From: Phoronis australis
Lineage: Eukaryota; Phoronida; Phoronidae
Assembly: GCA_002633005.1 (NCBI GenBank)
Contig: NMRA01000217.1
Location: forward strand, 124,001-188,000
Direction: 5' to 3'
DNA: 64,000 nt
Every line of letters starts with the position of its first letter. The stretch's first letter is position 1. This document shows positions 24,301-34,640 of this stretch, one piece after another. The notes under the pieces were generated by a model. That model did not search any database. It was not told the DNA's origin and worked only from the letters and a program-made list of their open reading frames with translations. Both the position numbers and the translations under genes were made by a program.

Positions 24301-24935
24301 TGTTATTCAAGTGTGACGGGCATTGCGTTGGTTCATCTTAGAAATTATAATTTGGAACAGTTAATTCCTTGCAAAAATATTTGACTAAAAAGTAGTTTTC
24401 CATCAAAGTCTAAGCGTAAATGGTATCTTTAAAACCACAAGTCTGTTTCACCTATACCACTTCTGATGTATACACATGTACTTTTTAAAAAACAGAAAAT
24501 ATGCAAGGTTTCCTTTGCAACTTGACGTGTCAGTCGAATAGACTCACCTCTAATGAATCATAAACACAGCGATTGGAATATTCGACGTTAAACTGGTCAA
24601 AAGTGACGAGCAGGCTGTAGTTGGGCCGCGTGAGTATCGTAAGCTTGCAATCTAAGTCGTTGTCGTATGAATAAGGAAACCTCGGCGACGTTATTGTGCC
24701 CGAGGGGCCAGAGAATGTCGCGTCACATCCTAAAATCATATCATTGTCAGGCATGAGACATTTTGATGACGAAATATTTCTTTGGGTTGTGGTATTTATA
24801 ATCAATATTAATCGCAAATAAATGAAATCATCGACAATAATAATCCATTAAGTTCTTACCTGTTTCTCCTGTTGCAAGAACATGTTTCTCTATCATACAA
24901 AGGAGAAGACAAAAATACAGACTCAAATTCATCAT
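12229..24935 (-). CDS. Type I membrane protein: signal peptide, 3 CUB, 13-14 TSP1 repeats, TM, short tail (complete gene, 10 exons)
   Basis: Exons in transcript order: 24860-24935, 24548-24729, 23332-23464, 22577-22764, 20938-21079, 20483-20661, 19438-19585, 16439-18868, 15314-15428, 12229-12358. They total 3,723 nt (1,240 residues plus stop), and every junction is phase-compatible. Layout: signal peptide ~1-21; CUB1 ~26-130, CUB2 ~131-241, CUB3 ~241-350; TSP1 array ~353-1123; single helix ~1171-1195; cytoplasmic tail ~1196-1240. CUB and TSP1 modules bind proteins and glycans outside cells, so an adhesion or receptor role is likely but inferred. An in-frame TAA at 24951-24953 precedes the ATG with no other ATG between, supporting the start. 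Coadhesin-like TSP1 membrane proteins are the nearest architecture I can think of; I do not recognise a specific vertebrate orthologue. Confidence 0.88.
14287..14520. mobile_element. MITE with inverted ends and AACCT target duplication
   Basis: The left end CAGAGGCGGATCTAC matches the reverse complement of the right end (CAGTGGCAGATCTAC) at 13 of 15 positions. AACCT flanks both sides (14282-14286 and 14521-14525). The element is 234 bp, has no transposase, and sits in the last intron of the CUB/TSP1 gene. A related-looking GC-rich scrap lies just upstream near 14076-14160. Confidence 0.8.
15314..15428 (-). CDS. CUB/TSP1 gene exon 9: transmembrane helix
   Basis: This 115-nt exon runs from acceptor ccccaatcag to donor AAAAG|gtgaag on the minus strand. 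Read in phase after the G at the end of exon 8, it gives GNVSVAGHNTG, then the helix VTVILSPLAAVVVVAVLMII, ALVF and the basic stop-transfer YRKRRK (continuing into exon 10). A sequon (NVS) precedes the membrane. Another frame is also open here and reads as a Cys/Arg-rich peptide, which hides the helix from ORF lists. It makes the product a type I membrane protein. Confidence 0.82.
16439..18868 (-). CDS. CUB/TSP1 gene exon 8: whole TSP1 repeat array
   Basis: This 2,430-nt exon runs from acceptor gttattcacag to donor CTGTCAG|gtaggg. It encodes thirteen TSP1 repeats with WSxWxxW and CSxSCGGGxQxRxR hallmarks, plus a fourteenth degenerate one (GLWSDWSSCSTEC, with extra Cys). Repeats 3-7, 9 and 10 are 57 residues each and nearly identical. 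Known TSP1 modifications would apply: C-mannosylation of the WxxW tryptophans and O-fucosylation at CSx(S/T)CG. NRT sequons recur in many repeats. If the donor is not used, the frame runs on to a TAA at 16356, giving a protein that ends without a membrane helix; I favour splicing because the donor is strong and exon 9 fits. Confidence 0.92.
17151..18515 (-). repeat. 171-bp tandem repeat (TSP1 repeats 3-10) with 342-bp higher-order period
   Basis: Eight consecutive 57-residue TSP1 units (one of 56) are tandem at DNA level. Segments around 17767-17930 and 18109-18275 are almost identical at a 342-bp offset, showing that a two-repeat unit was duplicated. Repeats 5 and 7 share CGDG and CNNP; repeats 4 and 6 share CGGG and CSNP. 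Confidence 0.93.
19438..19585 (-). CDS. CUB/TSP1 gene exon 7: second half of CUB3
   Basis: Acceptor catacattttag precedes 19585 (phase 0) and donor GAAG|gtcgag ends it in phase 1. It reads FGDPVNKNKTRICGDTAVET through LTLDFVTDRTVTRMGW to MLRYE, the CG...L.F.SD...GW...Y pattern closing a CUB fold. The donor is a weak GT site, but the phase exactly fits both the CUB phase-1 rule and exon 8. A sequon (NKT) is present. Confidence 0.8.
20483..20661 (-). CDS. CUB/TSP1 gene exon 6: first half of CUB3
   Basis: Acceptor ccttttttcacag and donor TTG|gtaatt bound a 179-nt exon. It encodes ECGGNYHGNYGIISSPFYPS, NYTNNLRCMYKISVP, and ends THWD-like at GTWDHCDDYLL. The Cys...SP.YP..Y.....C.y.I..P pattern is diagnostic of a CUB first half, and the exon has an NYT sequon. 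Confidence 0.88.
20938..21079 (-). CDS. CUB/TSP1 gene exon 5: second half of CUB2
   Basis: Acceptor ctattttcag and donor GATG|gtgagt bound a 142-nt exon, phase 0 in and phase 1 out. It encodes FLEGTAQTQKHCGGILPPPL through ALVEFKTDRDSEHRGWKLSF, the CG..LPP.L...N..LV.F.(S/T)D....GW.L pattern closing a CUB. Confidence 0.88.
21469..21732. mobile_element. MITE-like element with degenerate ends
   Basis: The left end is CAGTGACGGATCTAGG; the right end reverse-complements to CATAAGCGGATTA. Flanks GAATG (left) and GGATG (right) match at 4 of 5 positions, in line with the 5-bp duplications of related copies. The interior has a G run and no coding capacity. It lies in an intron of the CUB/TSP1 gene. 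Confidence 0.6.
22577..22764 (-). CDS. CUB/TSP1 gene exon 4: first half of CUB2
   Basis: Acceptor tttcttggttag and donor TTTAGG|gtaaag bound a 188-nt exon completing T|GT (Cys) from exon 3. It encodes TQCNGICSVVPGMVVSHGYP, then HGYQGLQRCTYNLTVPNGNL and TCAYEHFR. The GM(V/I)xSxxYPxxY and C.Y.(L/I) patterns are CUB; extra Cys residues near its start are unusual. A second acceptor 8 nt downstream (cccag|TGT) is possible but would break the phase. Confidence 0.82.
23332..23464 (-). CDS. CUB/TSP1 gene exon 3: second half of CUB1
   Basis: Acceptor ttgcttcactag opens phase 0; donor GTGT|gtaagt closes phase 1. It encodes IDGKHFCGQILPPAFISKDH, then LNMRFKTDASESKKGWRLKY and VSV. A competing donor ten nt earlier (TAC|gtaagc) would end in phase 0 and break the symmetric phase-1 module rule obeyed by the other CUBs, so I chose the later one. 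Confidence 0.83.
23549..24211 (+). other. Unassigned 220-codon open frame antisense in a CUB/TSP1 intron
   Basis: This is the longest open frame not belonging to a recognised gene or low-complexity tract. It begins at TTG rather than ATG and has no hallmark motif, signal peptide or clear helix that I can name. It lies between exons 2 and 3 of the minus-strand gene. It could be chance, an unrecognised intronless gene, or a decayed transposon protein; chance is the default. Confidence 0.15.
24548..24729 (-). CDS. CUB/TSP1 gene exon 2: first half of CUB1
   Basis: Acceptor tatgattttag and donor GAG|gtgagt bound a 182-nt exon. It encodes GCDATFSGPSGTITSPRFPY, then SYDNDLDCKLTI and a segment ending SNRCVYDSLE. 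The C...G.I.SP.FP..Y.....C...I pattern is a textbook CUB first half. Confidence 0.9.
24860..24935 (-). CDS. CUB/TSP1 gene exon 1: start codon and signal peptide
   Basis: Two adjacent ATGs (24935-24930) begin MMNLSLYFCLLLCMIEKHVL followed by ATGETG, a hydrophobic core followed by small residues that suit signal peptidase cleavage. Donor ACAG|gtaaga ends it in phase 1. An in-frame TAA 18 nt upstream supports this as the start. Confidence 0.82.
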
Positions 24936-24953
24936 ACCTAACCGAAGAATTTA

Positions 24954-26400
24954 CTGGCGACCGAAAAAAAAACCGCCGCAGTTTGTAATGACGCGGGTCA
25001 CCAGCAGCAAATGTCTCGACTTTTGAGTTTCAGGACACGAACCAAGTGTTTGAGGATGATAACTTGGTCAATCAGAGACAAAGTGGACTCATGACATTTG
25101 AACCAGGAAATCTGGAAATGGAACCCTAGAAACCAGTCTAGGGAGAAGACGCATCCACATAGCGTAAAAATAAAGTGTTTATTTCGTGACAAGCGTGACA
25201 TGCACCAGTAATTTTCTGAAGAGAGTTTGATAATGCAGACTCGTTTCCTTTTAGTGGACTTATTTTGGGGTTGCAAGTTCCTGCACACTTTACTATTCTG
25301 GTGCACATGTACTTATATTTAAATACGAAGGTTAATTATAAGAATAGCGTTCCTCTCCAAACATGTACAACTTTGGGACTCGGTAAGATAGCAGTATACC
25401 GCAAGCTTTTTTTGATATTGATATTTTGAGTCGGGCGCATGACGTGTTACTGGCGTCGCAACAACAATATGGCAACACAATGTTGTGTTGTTGTTGGTAT
25501 TTATATTTGACATGTACAGAGAATGAATTCTACGTTGGATTCTTAATATTATTCAAAATGAACACGCCCCATGATTTCGGGCAATTTTCTTCGGAGCGGC
25601 TCAGATTTTAGGTATTTAGGTATACCACCGGGAAATTGTGTCACGAGTGAAAAAGTGAAGCTCGAAATAACGATAACATTTGTGAGTAAACAAAAACGAA
25701 CACAGATGCGCATAAGGTTTAGGGTACGTAGCTGAGTCCCTATTTTGGAGTGTTCCATGCAACCGGCTACTCAACCCGTGGACTCCCCTCTGGACGCAAG
25801 CAGGGCGTACTACCCAAAAACCTCTTTCCTACTTGGTTTTAAATTTATTTGACTGAAAAAAAACACCTAGGATTTTTCTTTTTTTTCAATTTCCATAGCA
25901 GTCAAACTGGTCGGTATATCTCAATGTTAAATTTCCGCTCTCTTTAACAGCTAGCATTTTGGGGGGCAAATCCAAGATTTGTAATTGGCAGTAAGTGAAC
26001 AGTCTTATTAATTATAATGGATCACGGCTTTGGCAGTGACTAAACGGCATATTATAAAACACTTTGCTCCACGAAACGAAGTGCTTTATTTTTTCCTACC
26101 ATTGTACAGAAAATAACTTCCAACCCCACGCGTATCCGGAACATGGACCTTGAGACTTCGCTACATAGTGCCATCTAACGGGACCGTCGTGAACTAGTTT
26201 TAAAGTGTATTAGAAGTGTTCTGCGTAAAGGTGGCGCAAATATCGGCAGTGTGTCTTTCTTCGTTGTGTTTCTAAAAGCAGTGCAGACTAGTAAATAAAA
26301 GGCCACATTTCTGCAAATAACAGTGATATTTGTTCTGAATTTAAGAGCGATCGTAATAATGAATTAATTACAATAACAACAAAAAACAATAATAGTATCA
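24954..26400. other. Non-coding stretch upstream of the CUB/TSP1 gene
   Basis: This would include the promoter and 5' untranslated sequence of the minus-strand gene. I see no TATA box or other site I would defend, and only short chance frames. Confidence 0.4.
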
Positions 26401-26402
26401 AT

Positions 26403-26830
26403 AATGATGAGGACAGTGATGATGAAGATACCGGTGATATTGATAATAATGAAGCCGACAGTGGTGATGATGATGGAGATGATGAACATCATTATCATGG
26501 TGATGATGACGATAGTGATGGTGGTGGTGGTGGTGATGGTGACAGTGACCATGATGATGAAGATGAAAATAACAACAACTCTAATGGCGACAACAATCCC
26601 GATGATGAGGACTATGATGATGACGATAATGATGACGACCATGGTGATTTTGATGATGACGAAGATGACTGTGGTAATGATGGAGATGATGACGATGAAG
26701 ATGACGATAATGATGGTGATGATGATGACAGTGATGATAATGATAGAGATGATGATGAAGATGGCAATAGTGATGGTGATAATAATGTTGATGATAATGA
26801 TAGTGATGTTGAAAATGGTGATAACGTTGA
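26403..26830. repeat. GAT-rich imperfect trinucleotide block
   Basis: About 430 bp is dominated by GAT/GAC/AAT triplets on the + strand, with strong purine asymmetry. Overlapping frames on both strands give Met/Val-, His- or Ser-only peptides and are artefacts. Confidence 0.92.
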
Positions 26831-26931
26831 CGAACTGAAGGTGACGAAAATAACCACAACTATTGTATCTATTATAATAATAATAACATTTATCATAAAA
26901 AAGTCGTATCTACAATTATTATTACGAGTAC

Positions 26932-27003
26932 TATTATCATTATCATTATCATTATCATTATCGTTATCCTTATCATTATCGTTATCATTATCGTTATCAT
27001 CAT
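26932..27003. repeat. (TTATCA)n hexanucleotide repeat
   Basis: About twelve TTATCA/TTATCG units sit 100 bp from the GAT block. TTATCA is the reverse complement of TGATAA, so the strand bias flips relative to the GAT block. Confidence 0.92.
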
Positions 27004-27061
27004 TATTAATATTATTATTACCATTATTATTGACGTTATTGTTTGTTTGCTGTAATTGCTA

Positions 27062-28779
27062 GTGGTATTATTAGTGAAACTCTTTTGTTCCATTTTAGTA
27101 TCTTAACAACATCCATAACAAGTAAAAATTCTGTTCTCCGTTGGAAGGTTTGCGTGGGTAGAGCGGTTTGTCAGAATTCCTCTTCAGACTCGTGGTTATC
27201 GTGTCGAGGAGTCGTTGCCAAGAAGTGAGCGATTTTAAAAAGCCATGGTGTGATTTAGCTTTGTGTGCAACTAAGACACATATCCGAAAGTTGACACGGC
27301 TGCCCGCCTACTCAGTGCTGGCATACTAGACATCTGAAAAAGTCATTATATCTTGAAATGTCTCAGAGCAAAAGTAGAGAAATTCAAAGCCACTTGTTGG
27401 CTTATTATTTGCTACCCCCGCAATAAATGTTTTTCTTGACCCCTGCAGGCATATGTACTAATATTTTGCTTACAGATTATCGACAATTGGGGCCGTGCTT
27501 TAGAGCTTTTTGATGTGCAAATTGCGTCGTTCTCTATTCTGTCCTGCTTTATTCTAACCAATACATAACTTTCGTTCGACAGAGTTCTCTTGGTGCTATT
27601 TTTGTTAGACAACAACACCTTGAGAAAACGCTGAATCCAACCATGACACCCTGATAGAACTTCACTCCAAATTAACTCAAGCCTGCTGCAGGCCTTAACG
27701 GTTGCGTTCGCTGTTTAGTACTTTTGAGATCCACTAGAGGGTGCTGAAGTCGAGTTAAGTGACAGATGACTGATAAGAAATCACTTTCGGAAGCGGGGGA
27801 GTAGAAAGGGTCGCGAGGTCTCCGCCGTCGAGACCTTCTTAATTACACTGAGACACGTGTTATTTCAACAGTTTACATCCAAATCGCCTGCTTGATTTTG
27901 ACACGTGCAAAGAATTATAAAACTGTTGTCTTTTTGCATCTGAACATATCGTTAACGCGCACACACTTGTTTTTTTACTTCGCCACGAGCTTATTCTTCC
28001 GCGAAGAAAGTAATTGTTACCGTAGGACCGTAATCACTGGTAAAAAAATAACCCAAATTTGTGCGGTTTCGTTCAAATAATGTCATGGTTTTGTTCGCGC
28101 TTAATGTTAAACGGGGGCGAAGTTATAAACTTGCGTGTGATGTGGTTTTATACCGAGTTCGGGAGAGCTACTAAACCACCTGAAACAGAGTACGGTAAGG
28201 CTTCAAACGAAAAAGTGAAATACAAAATATGGATTAAGTTTACGTTGATGCGGGTCACACTGAGGTGATGAAAACCCAATTTAGCTGGATAAAGTGTTCA
28301 TAAAACAATGTTCCCAGTTTGACCAGTCCCGGTTTCCTCTAAACGAGCTACTAGTAATTGATCACAAAATTTATGTCTGCCAAAATATTAAATTGTAAAC
28401 CTTTCATGCGATTTCTACCAAATATCCAAATTCTATCGCCATTACAATATTTTGTAACAAGAAAACTTGATATCTCATCCGCTCATAAAATTGTTGAGAT
28501 TTTTAAGCACTTAACAGAATTTGGTTCCCAAAAGTCGTGTATTTATTTCGTACTTCCCTGGTTTATGAGACTGAAAATTTGTCGCTTTTGAAGCTACAAG
28601 TTGTGTGTCTTGTCTTGAAACGACATGTGTGCACTTGAGCTTGCTCCCGTAACCATAGCGATATTAATGTAATTATTCCACATAACTGGATCCCTTTATT
28701 CCTTTTTAACCAGCATTTGAGAACTGAGTTATTTTCGGATTCCGAAGCCAAGTTAGTCAAATTTCTAGGTTCCCTGGTG
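27062..28779. other. Non-coding, nothing recognised
   Basis: Only short chance frames. Around 27147-27210, GTGGGTAGAGCGG faintly resembles a tRNA A box, but no cloverleaf can be drawn. Confidence 0.4.
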
Positions 28780-28920
28780 CAGTGGCGGATTTAAAGGTAT
28801 GCCCCCACCCTAAAATTCTCCCAGATTCTACATGACAGTTCGACGGTGCGAATGTCAGNNNNNNNNNNNNNNNNNNNNNNNNCCCCCCCCCCTCCAACTC
28901 AAAATCCTGGATCCACCCTG
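28780..28920. mobile_element. MITE copy A1, TGGTG target duplication, contains assembly gap
   Basis: It starts CAGTGGCGGATTTA and ends TGGATCCACCCTG. TGGTG is duplicated exactly at 28775-28779 and 28921-28925. The interior shares CTAAAATTCTC, CAGATTCT and GGTGCGAATG with the 39294-39446 copy. A run of 24 N (28859-28882) next to a poly-C tract interrupts it. Confidence 0.88.
28859..28882. other. Assembly gap of 24 N
   Basis: Unknown bases directly before a C run inside MITE copy A1. Single N characters occur at 7987 (also before a C run), 44421, 47780 and 56160. Confidence 0.99.
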
Positions 28921-31900
28921 TGGTGTGCCGATTACGCTGCTAAATGCAATTGTGTAAAAACAAAATAATCAAGTCATACTCTCAATCGTCAAACAGCCGA
29001 GTGAGAGACATATGTAAACTAAAACTTTTTATTAGCTAAACGATACGTAAATTGTGTAATAACTCAGTCATTACTTTTTCAGCGATTATACGATCGTGGT
29101 TCATTCTCAGGTTTGATGCACGCGCCAGGGAGTTCAGACACTAACAGCGTAAACCAACACCGGTAAATGTTACCGTTTGGGGCACAAATAGCCTGAGGCG
29201 GGTATCGCAAATGACAAAGTATCAGTCAACGAAAATCGCCTATAATTTGGGCTCCAAAATCAAGCAGTTATATTATTGAGTAAAAATACAAAACAGTTTA
29301 CGTAGATGTCGATGTCAGTGAACTGAGCAACGTAAATCTCGTTCTTATTAAACATCGACGCCAGTTCAACAAGTGGAGTGGCCTACATGAGACTAGTTAC
29401 GGTACTTATCGAAGAACCCCTGTTTCATGACTCATGCGAAGGATGCGAACCGCCGCTGACATCAGAATATGGCCCACAAAAGATCGTCTGTGGTTGTTCC
29501 TCTTGGTGACATCATCGGTCTATTTTAGGGTACTATGAGTTCCTGTCATTCTGTATCCTTGTTTGATGAACACGTAACTACATGCAGTATCTTCCGGAAA
29601 CTCCCGAGAAATTGTCCCAGGGTTTAGAAATGATTCACCTTGACAATGAAGCTGAACGTGATTGACAGCAAGCGAATAGAAAAAAATACATAGGAAAATT
29701 AGTCTTCACTATGAACGCTTTTAACTTAAGAATACAAAAGTGAAGTTGGGTTAAAGGGACATTTTAGCAGTTTGGCTGTCGCAAAAAAAAGGATTTTTGA
29801 GTTAAATGCTGGATGAAGTTAGCTTTAGTTTGACCAGATATGTAACACAAAAAATCCGTTGTCTTTTTTTTTTGATTTTATTACAGTACGTACCGCAAAT
29901 TCCCACCGTTGTCTTCCAGACATTAGCTGAAGTCAAGCCTTTACCAGATAAATACATGTACACATAAAATGCACTGCTATCTATTGAGTGGAGTTTAGCT
30001 CCGCTAGCCGAACGTTAGACTGGAGATTCGTATCCGCGCTTTAGCTGATCTCAGAATGTCTACATACTATGGAATATAATATAACTCATTGAACGTACAT
30101 ATTTTTTAAATAGCAAGCATGTACAGTAAAGTTTGATGTTAGACTGTTTACCGAAATGCCATTAATTGGGTCACGTAACCATCTCTTTTTGGCGAATTTA
30201 GCACAAAGAGAACGTAAGTTAATAGCAAAACAACGGTACCAATAACAATATCAAATTTCACTTGATATAAATGTTCAAATCTCAAAAACGTTGAAGTCTT
30301 CATTTTCGTCTTCACTTTTGAGGGTTTTTTTCATGAAAATAAATGAAAGTCCAATTTTGACAGCTCCTCATACAAAAAAGTAACGTCTTTAAAAATAACC
30401 CCTACACCCTTTTGGTAAACAGTGCATAAAAGATGGAACCTGTTAAGAATTTGTGAGATAGGATGTTCCGAAGTTAAATAATTTGGACATCCTGGATTCT
30501 AGGGCTCTACTCCAACACAACGGAGAAGCGATGACATCATATCGGTGAAAAAATCGAGACAGTAACCACAGGTACATATTTTCCAGTAGCAACTGAACAA
30601 ATGTTTGTTACGTTCACACCTTAATAATTTCCACGGAAATGTGTTTGTTGTTTTCACACGTAATGAAGAATAATAATGCGTGGAATATACCTTTGAATAT
30701 TGATTACACTGTTCTGTGCCGGCGTTCGCCATAGTCGTCCTGCGCTAGACTCGTGTTCTAAACGAAGCACATTTAAAATATAATCAGAATTCCTTCTAAT
30801 TTACCATAACCTATAGTTTTTCATACACGCAGTGTGTTTCCGAAAATTATATTTTTAGCCAGATTTGTGCAGCATACCTTTGGACTAACCAAATAGCTTG
30901 TAACAATTAGGTGGAATTTTTAGAGTCAAAGCATCTGATTGTTTTGCGAATTACATTATCCAAGTGTAATTCGGATCATGTTTGTTTAAGTTGGAAATTC
31001 TGAGAAGGTTCACCGCAATGACGTATGAAAGTGTACTTTGGCTTACTTCAAATATTTACAAAACGCATTTATATGTATGATAGGTGGCCGGAGCCCAGCA
31101 ATGTATTTATGTCAGGATAAAAATCTCAGTTATCAAAAAGATGTAATTTTCGAGCACTTGATTGCAGATCTTAGTATTAGTGCAAACGTATTATTATTTA
31201 TTACTGAGAACTATAAAACATTGCTCTGTGGCGCACTACGACAGTTAAAGCGTGTTTCTTTTATTGTTCTCATTATCTGGCACCATTTTTTTAGATTTTT
31301 CAAAAATAGATTAATTTTACCAGAATATACATTGGCTCTTTGAAACTCCAACGACATCAAAGTAGTATGGATTTCATAAATTCTAATTATTTTGTTGGTA
31401 TCAAATTAGCTCGAAAAATGTGTAAACACACATGGCAGTTATGCTAATATGTTGGCAAATATTTTTTAATGTTATTAAGAAAATGGGAAATTATTAAAAT
31501 GCGTTTGACTTGAAAGTTCAAATAAAATCGGTAATCTTATTTGATATTCATTTTTCTACTTCAGACTATGGTCATACAAGTTTTGGCACAAAACTGCAAT
31601 AGTGCAGCCGGATTCTAAGAACACTGAAATATTTTTGTCGGATATATTGAAATACTGAAACACCGCCTTCGTTTCCACACGACATAAATGTTATAGCTTG
31701 CATAAATCAATAAAAAATAACAGCTAATGCGATATAATTATTTTGTTTGTCTTCGAGTTTGTAACTGAAGGTGCTCTGTAAGTATAATACACTTTGTTAT
31801 CGTTGCAGACATATACGTATAAAGAACAATCGGATGTTAATGAAATTGAAGTTTGTAAAATTACGATCTAAAACAACTGTATTTTTAAGCTTCTATTTCA

Positions 31901-34229
31901 TTTATAATCATTTATTTTTATAACAATTTATTTAATGTTAACGAGCATATAACAACGATATATTTTCATTTGTATTTCAAAGGTGTGAATTAAAAACCAT
32001 AAATTCAACTGCCAGTCGGAAGTGTTGAATGTGATAGTCAGTGTTAAAATTTCATTAAATTGTCTTCGTTTGGTTCTACATCCGGCTGAGAGACGGCAAT
32101 CTTGAGAAATGTCATAGAATGGCCAGATAACGACTGGCGATAACCTATGCTAACAGATATCAAATAAATCTCCTCATATGACACGTTCGGAGGGAACGAG
32201 AACGTACTGTTCTTGTGTGTCAAATATGGAGAGGGTCGTAGCTAGGCTCTTCGGGAGGTTACCAGGGCTGCGTTCCGTTGACTCAAGACATTCGCGAAGC
32301 GCTTGCGGCACTAAATTTTCCCTTATGGAACGGAAACAACAAATTTAACACCCCAGCCTCACCGACCAGTAACTTCAGTGGTCAGCCGGTCAGAGTACGC
32401 TGATAATGTCCGGAGGAATTAAAGAAACATTCAACAGTGATTAGTCTTTCGTGGTCTCGTTTTTTCACGCAAGATTCTTGCGTCTACTGAACCCAGGAGA
32501 AATGGGCCGAACACCAATTTATTTTACTGGATATACACCTTGTGCAATGTCAGTTGAACTTGCGATGAGATATATACATATCTGACGAATGGCATTTTAC
32601 CAAAACTGAAAAGCATTTTATCACTTCTGACATACGCCAAACACATCCTCGCCCAAGCATTGGTGCCGATCGAAGTGTATTAACAGTCCTACAGTGAAAT
32701 TGCGGGTGCGGAGTCTGGCTCACAAGTAGCCAGTGTGGCCATAATTTTAGCAGTTTGTAAATATTTCGCTGGGTGCACTGGATTGACTTCGCTGGTTTCG
32801 CAGTGTTAACTGGCTAAGACATCTGATTGGTTCTTGATGACGATTTACGGCTTTCACGCCCCCAGTCGGGTGTCCGGTGGAACTAGCAAAATCAATCAAG
32901 TACAGCCATTGATCACTTAGGTTTTGTTTTGATTTTGAGTCTGTGGGAAGTTGTCAAGTTCGGAAGGCGAGTTGACACTAAACAGTTTTCCACGGCTGCA
33001 CTGCTGTACATAATTGTTCTTAATGAAGTTTTTGGGAGATGTTTTTTGCGCGTGGAACAGTCCCGAATTTGTCCATATCAAAGCTCGAAGTTCAGTGCAA
33101 GTTTGGCCTCTGAAAGCACGAATTTCGTTATTAGTCACTTCATTCCTAGAGATGGCCAGGGGTTTGGTCACCAGAAAGATAAAAATATGACACTTTCCGA
33201 GAGTATACCGTCGCTTACTAGCCGCTTACCATCGGAAATTTTAGGTTCACACTATAAACCTAACACGTGTTCTGGTCAAAAATATAAAAGTTTTTCGCCA
33301 AAGGCAATCCAAGCTAAAATGAAAAATATAATTTAATTTTTAAGTTATCTCTAGCTGTTGATATTGCTAGGGAATAAAGGTGCGTTCTTGTGTTTTATTT
33401 AATTTTCCTCTTAGACAAAACTTAAGTTTAATATCACGCCGGGTTTGTCACGTTCAAAAAACGCCTATGGGCTCCATTATCACTGAAGTGTCAAGTAGGT
33501 CGACTATTATTCCAGAACTTAACTTACATTTTCTGCCAAACACGAAATCAAAACACCAATTTGCCAATGGACACGTTCATCAATTTATCCCCATTATGAA
33601 TGAGCGTCCCGGGTTGTACACGCTTAATAGGCTATAATGTGCACTTCAAATTCTGTGCTCATATGCTGGCCAGTGGGCCTCGGTCGTGTCTCTAATTTTC
33701 TAACAACTGCACTGCCGACGCGTTAGCGCATAGGCGGCGCACCATAGGGAGCTGGTGAGGGGTGGGGGGGCTATAACCCTCCAACTTTTTTCAGTGCTGC
33801 GCAGCCCATATAGCGAAGTGTGTCGGTGCTCTCTCTCCTCGTGCGTTTTATTCGATGACCACTTTTCCGCTTCTCCAGCTTGTATACAAACATGACACGG
33901 TGACCTTTTGAATCAACAGTAATAAGGATAGCGAAATGAGTCACCGCCTGCATGCTACTGAAGTACAGACTCAAGAGGGGATATTTGTGTAGTTACTTAA
34001 CTTGACGTTATTATTACAAGGATATCTACACTATAAATTATGCCGCACTATACACATGTCATTATCTCCCTGGTGAGTCAGAAGGGGTGTCGTTTTCATT
34101 TTTATGCAGGAACCACTCGTGCTGAAACAAAGCAAAGCTTTTGTGTTTGCTTCCGTCTAAATCAACTTTCGTGTTTTAAAAGTTGCTGGACCGAGTTTGG
34201 GAGTAAGACGGCTAAAATTCACTTTAAAC
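28921..34229. other. Non-coding, nothing recognised
   Basis: AT-rich with short chance frames only. A GC-rich scrap at 33730-33790 (CATAGGCGGCGCACC followed by a G run) resembles the left end of the MITE at 10564 and may be a fragment. Confidence 0.4.
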
Positions 34230-34640
34230 CGATTTTACATTTTTCTACAACGAAACAAATCGTGATCTTTGATACGGCTACAAAATACTCAAACAATAAT
34301 CGCAGAAAATTTAATCGGGCCAGGAATGAAATATGATTCGCGATTATCATAGAGTGGCATTTCGCCCTGTTTAGCTGGCGAAAAAACGAAAACCGAATTA
34401 GGTTTTTTGCCCTCATAAAATCTGTTACGTGACATTCCTTACCGTGATAAGATTCTATTTTCGTTACCAAGTCAAAGCAATGTCTACATGAGCCCTTTTC
34501 GAATCCGCAACTTTAATGTTGGCCAACTCTAATAAACTCTCAGACGCGGTTTCTTGAGTCTTCTGATAGTCTCTAGTGGAAATAAAAGAATCCTATCATT
34601 GTAAGGAATAATATGAGACCGATTTCAGAGAGCAAAGGTC
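34230..34640. repeat. Dispersed repeat, copy 1
   Basis: Part (34353-34640) matches 53235-53530: both carry GCATTTCGCCCTGTTTA, then CCTTACCGTGATA and GATTC, then GAGACCGATTT. Another part (34240-34320) matches 63310-63410 through CGAAACAAATC(G/A)TGATCTTTGAT and AATTTAATCGG-like sequence. The type is unknown. Confidence 0.72.

Noticed and set aside
26364-27062. Overlapping open frames of up to 144 codons on both strands
   Set aside because: Pure low-complexity products of the GAT and TTATCA repeats.
27147-27215. GTGGGTAGAGCGG, like a tRNA A box
   Set aside because: No matching T arm or acceptor stem can be drawn.
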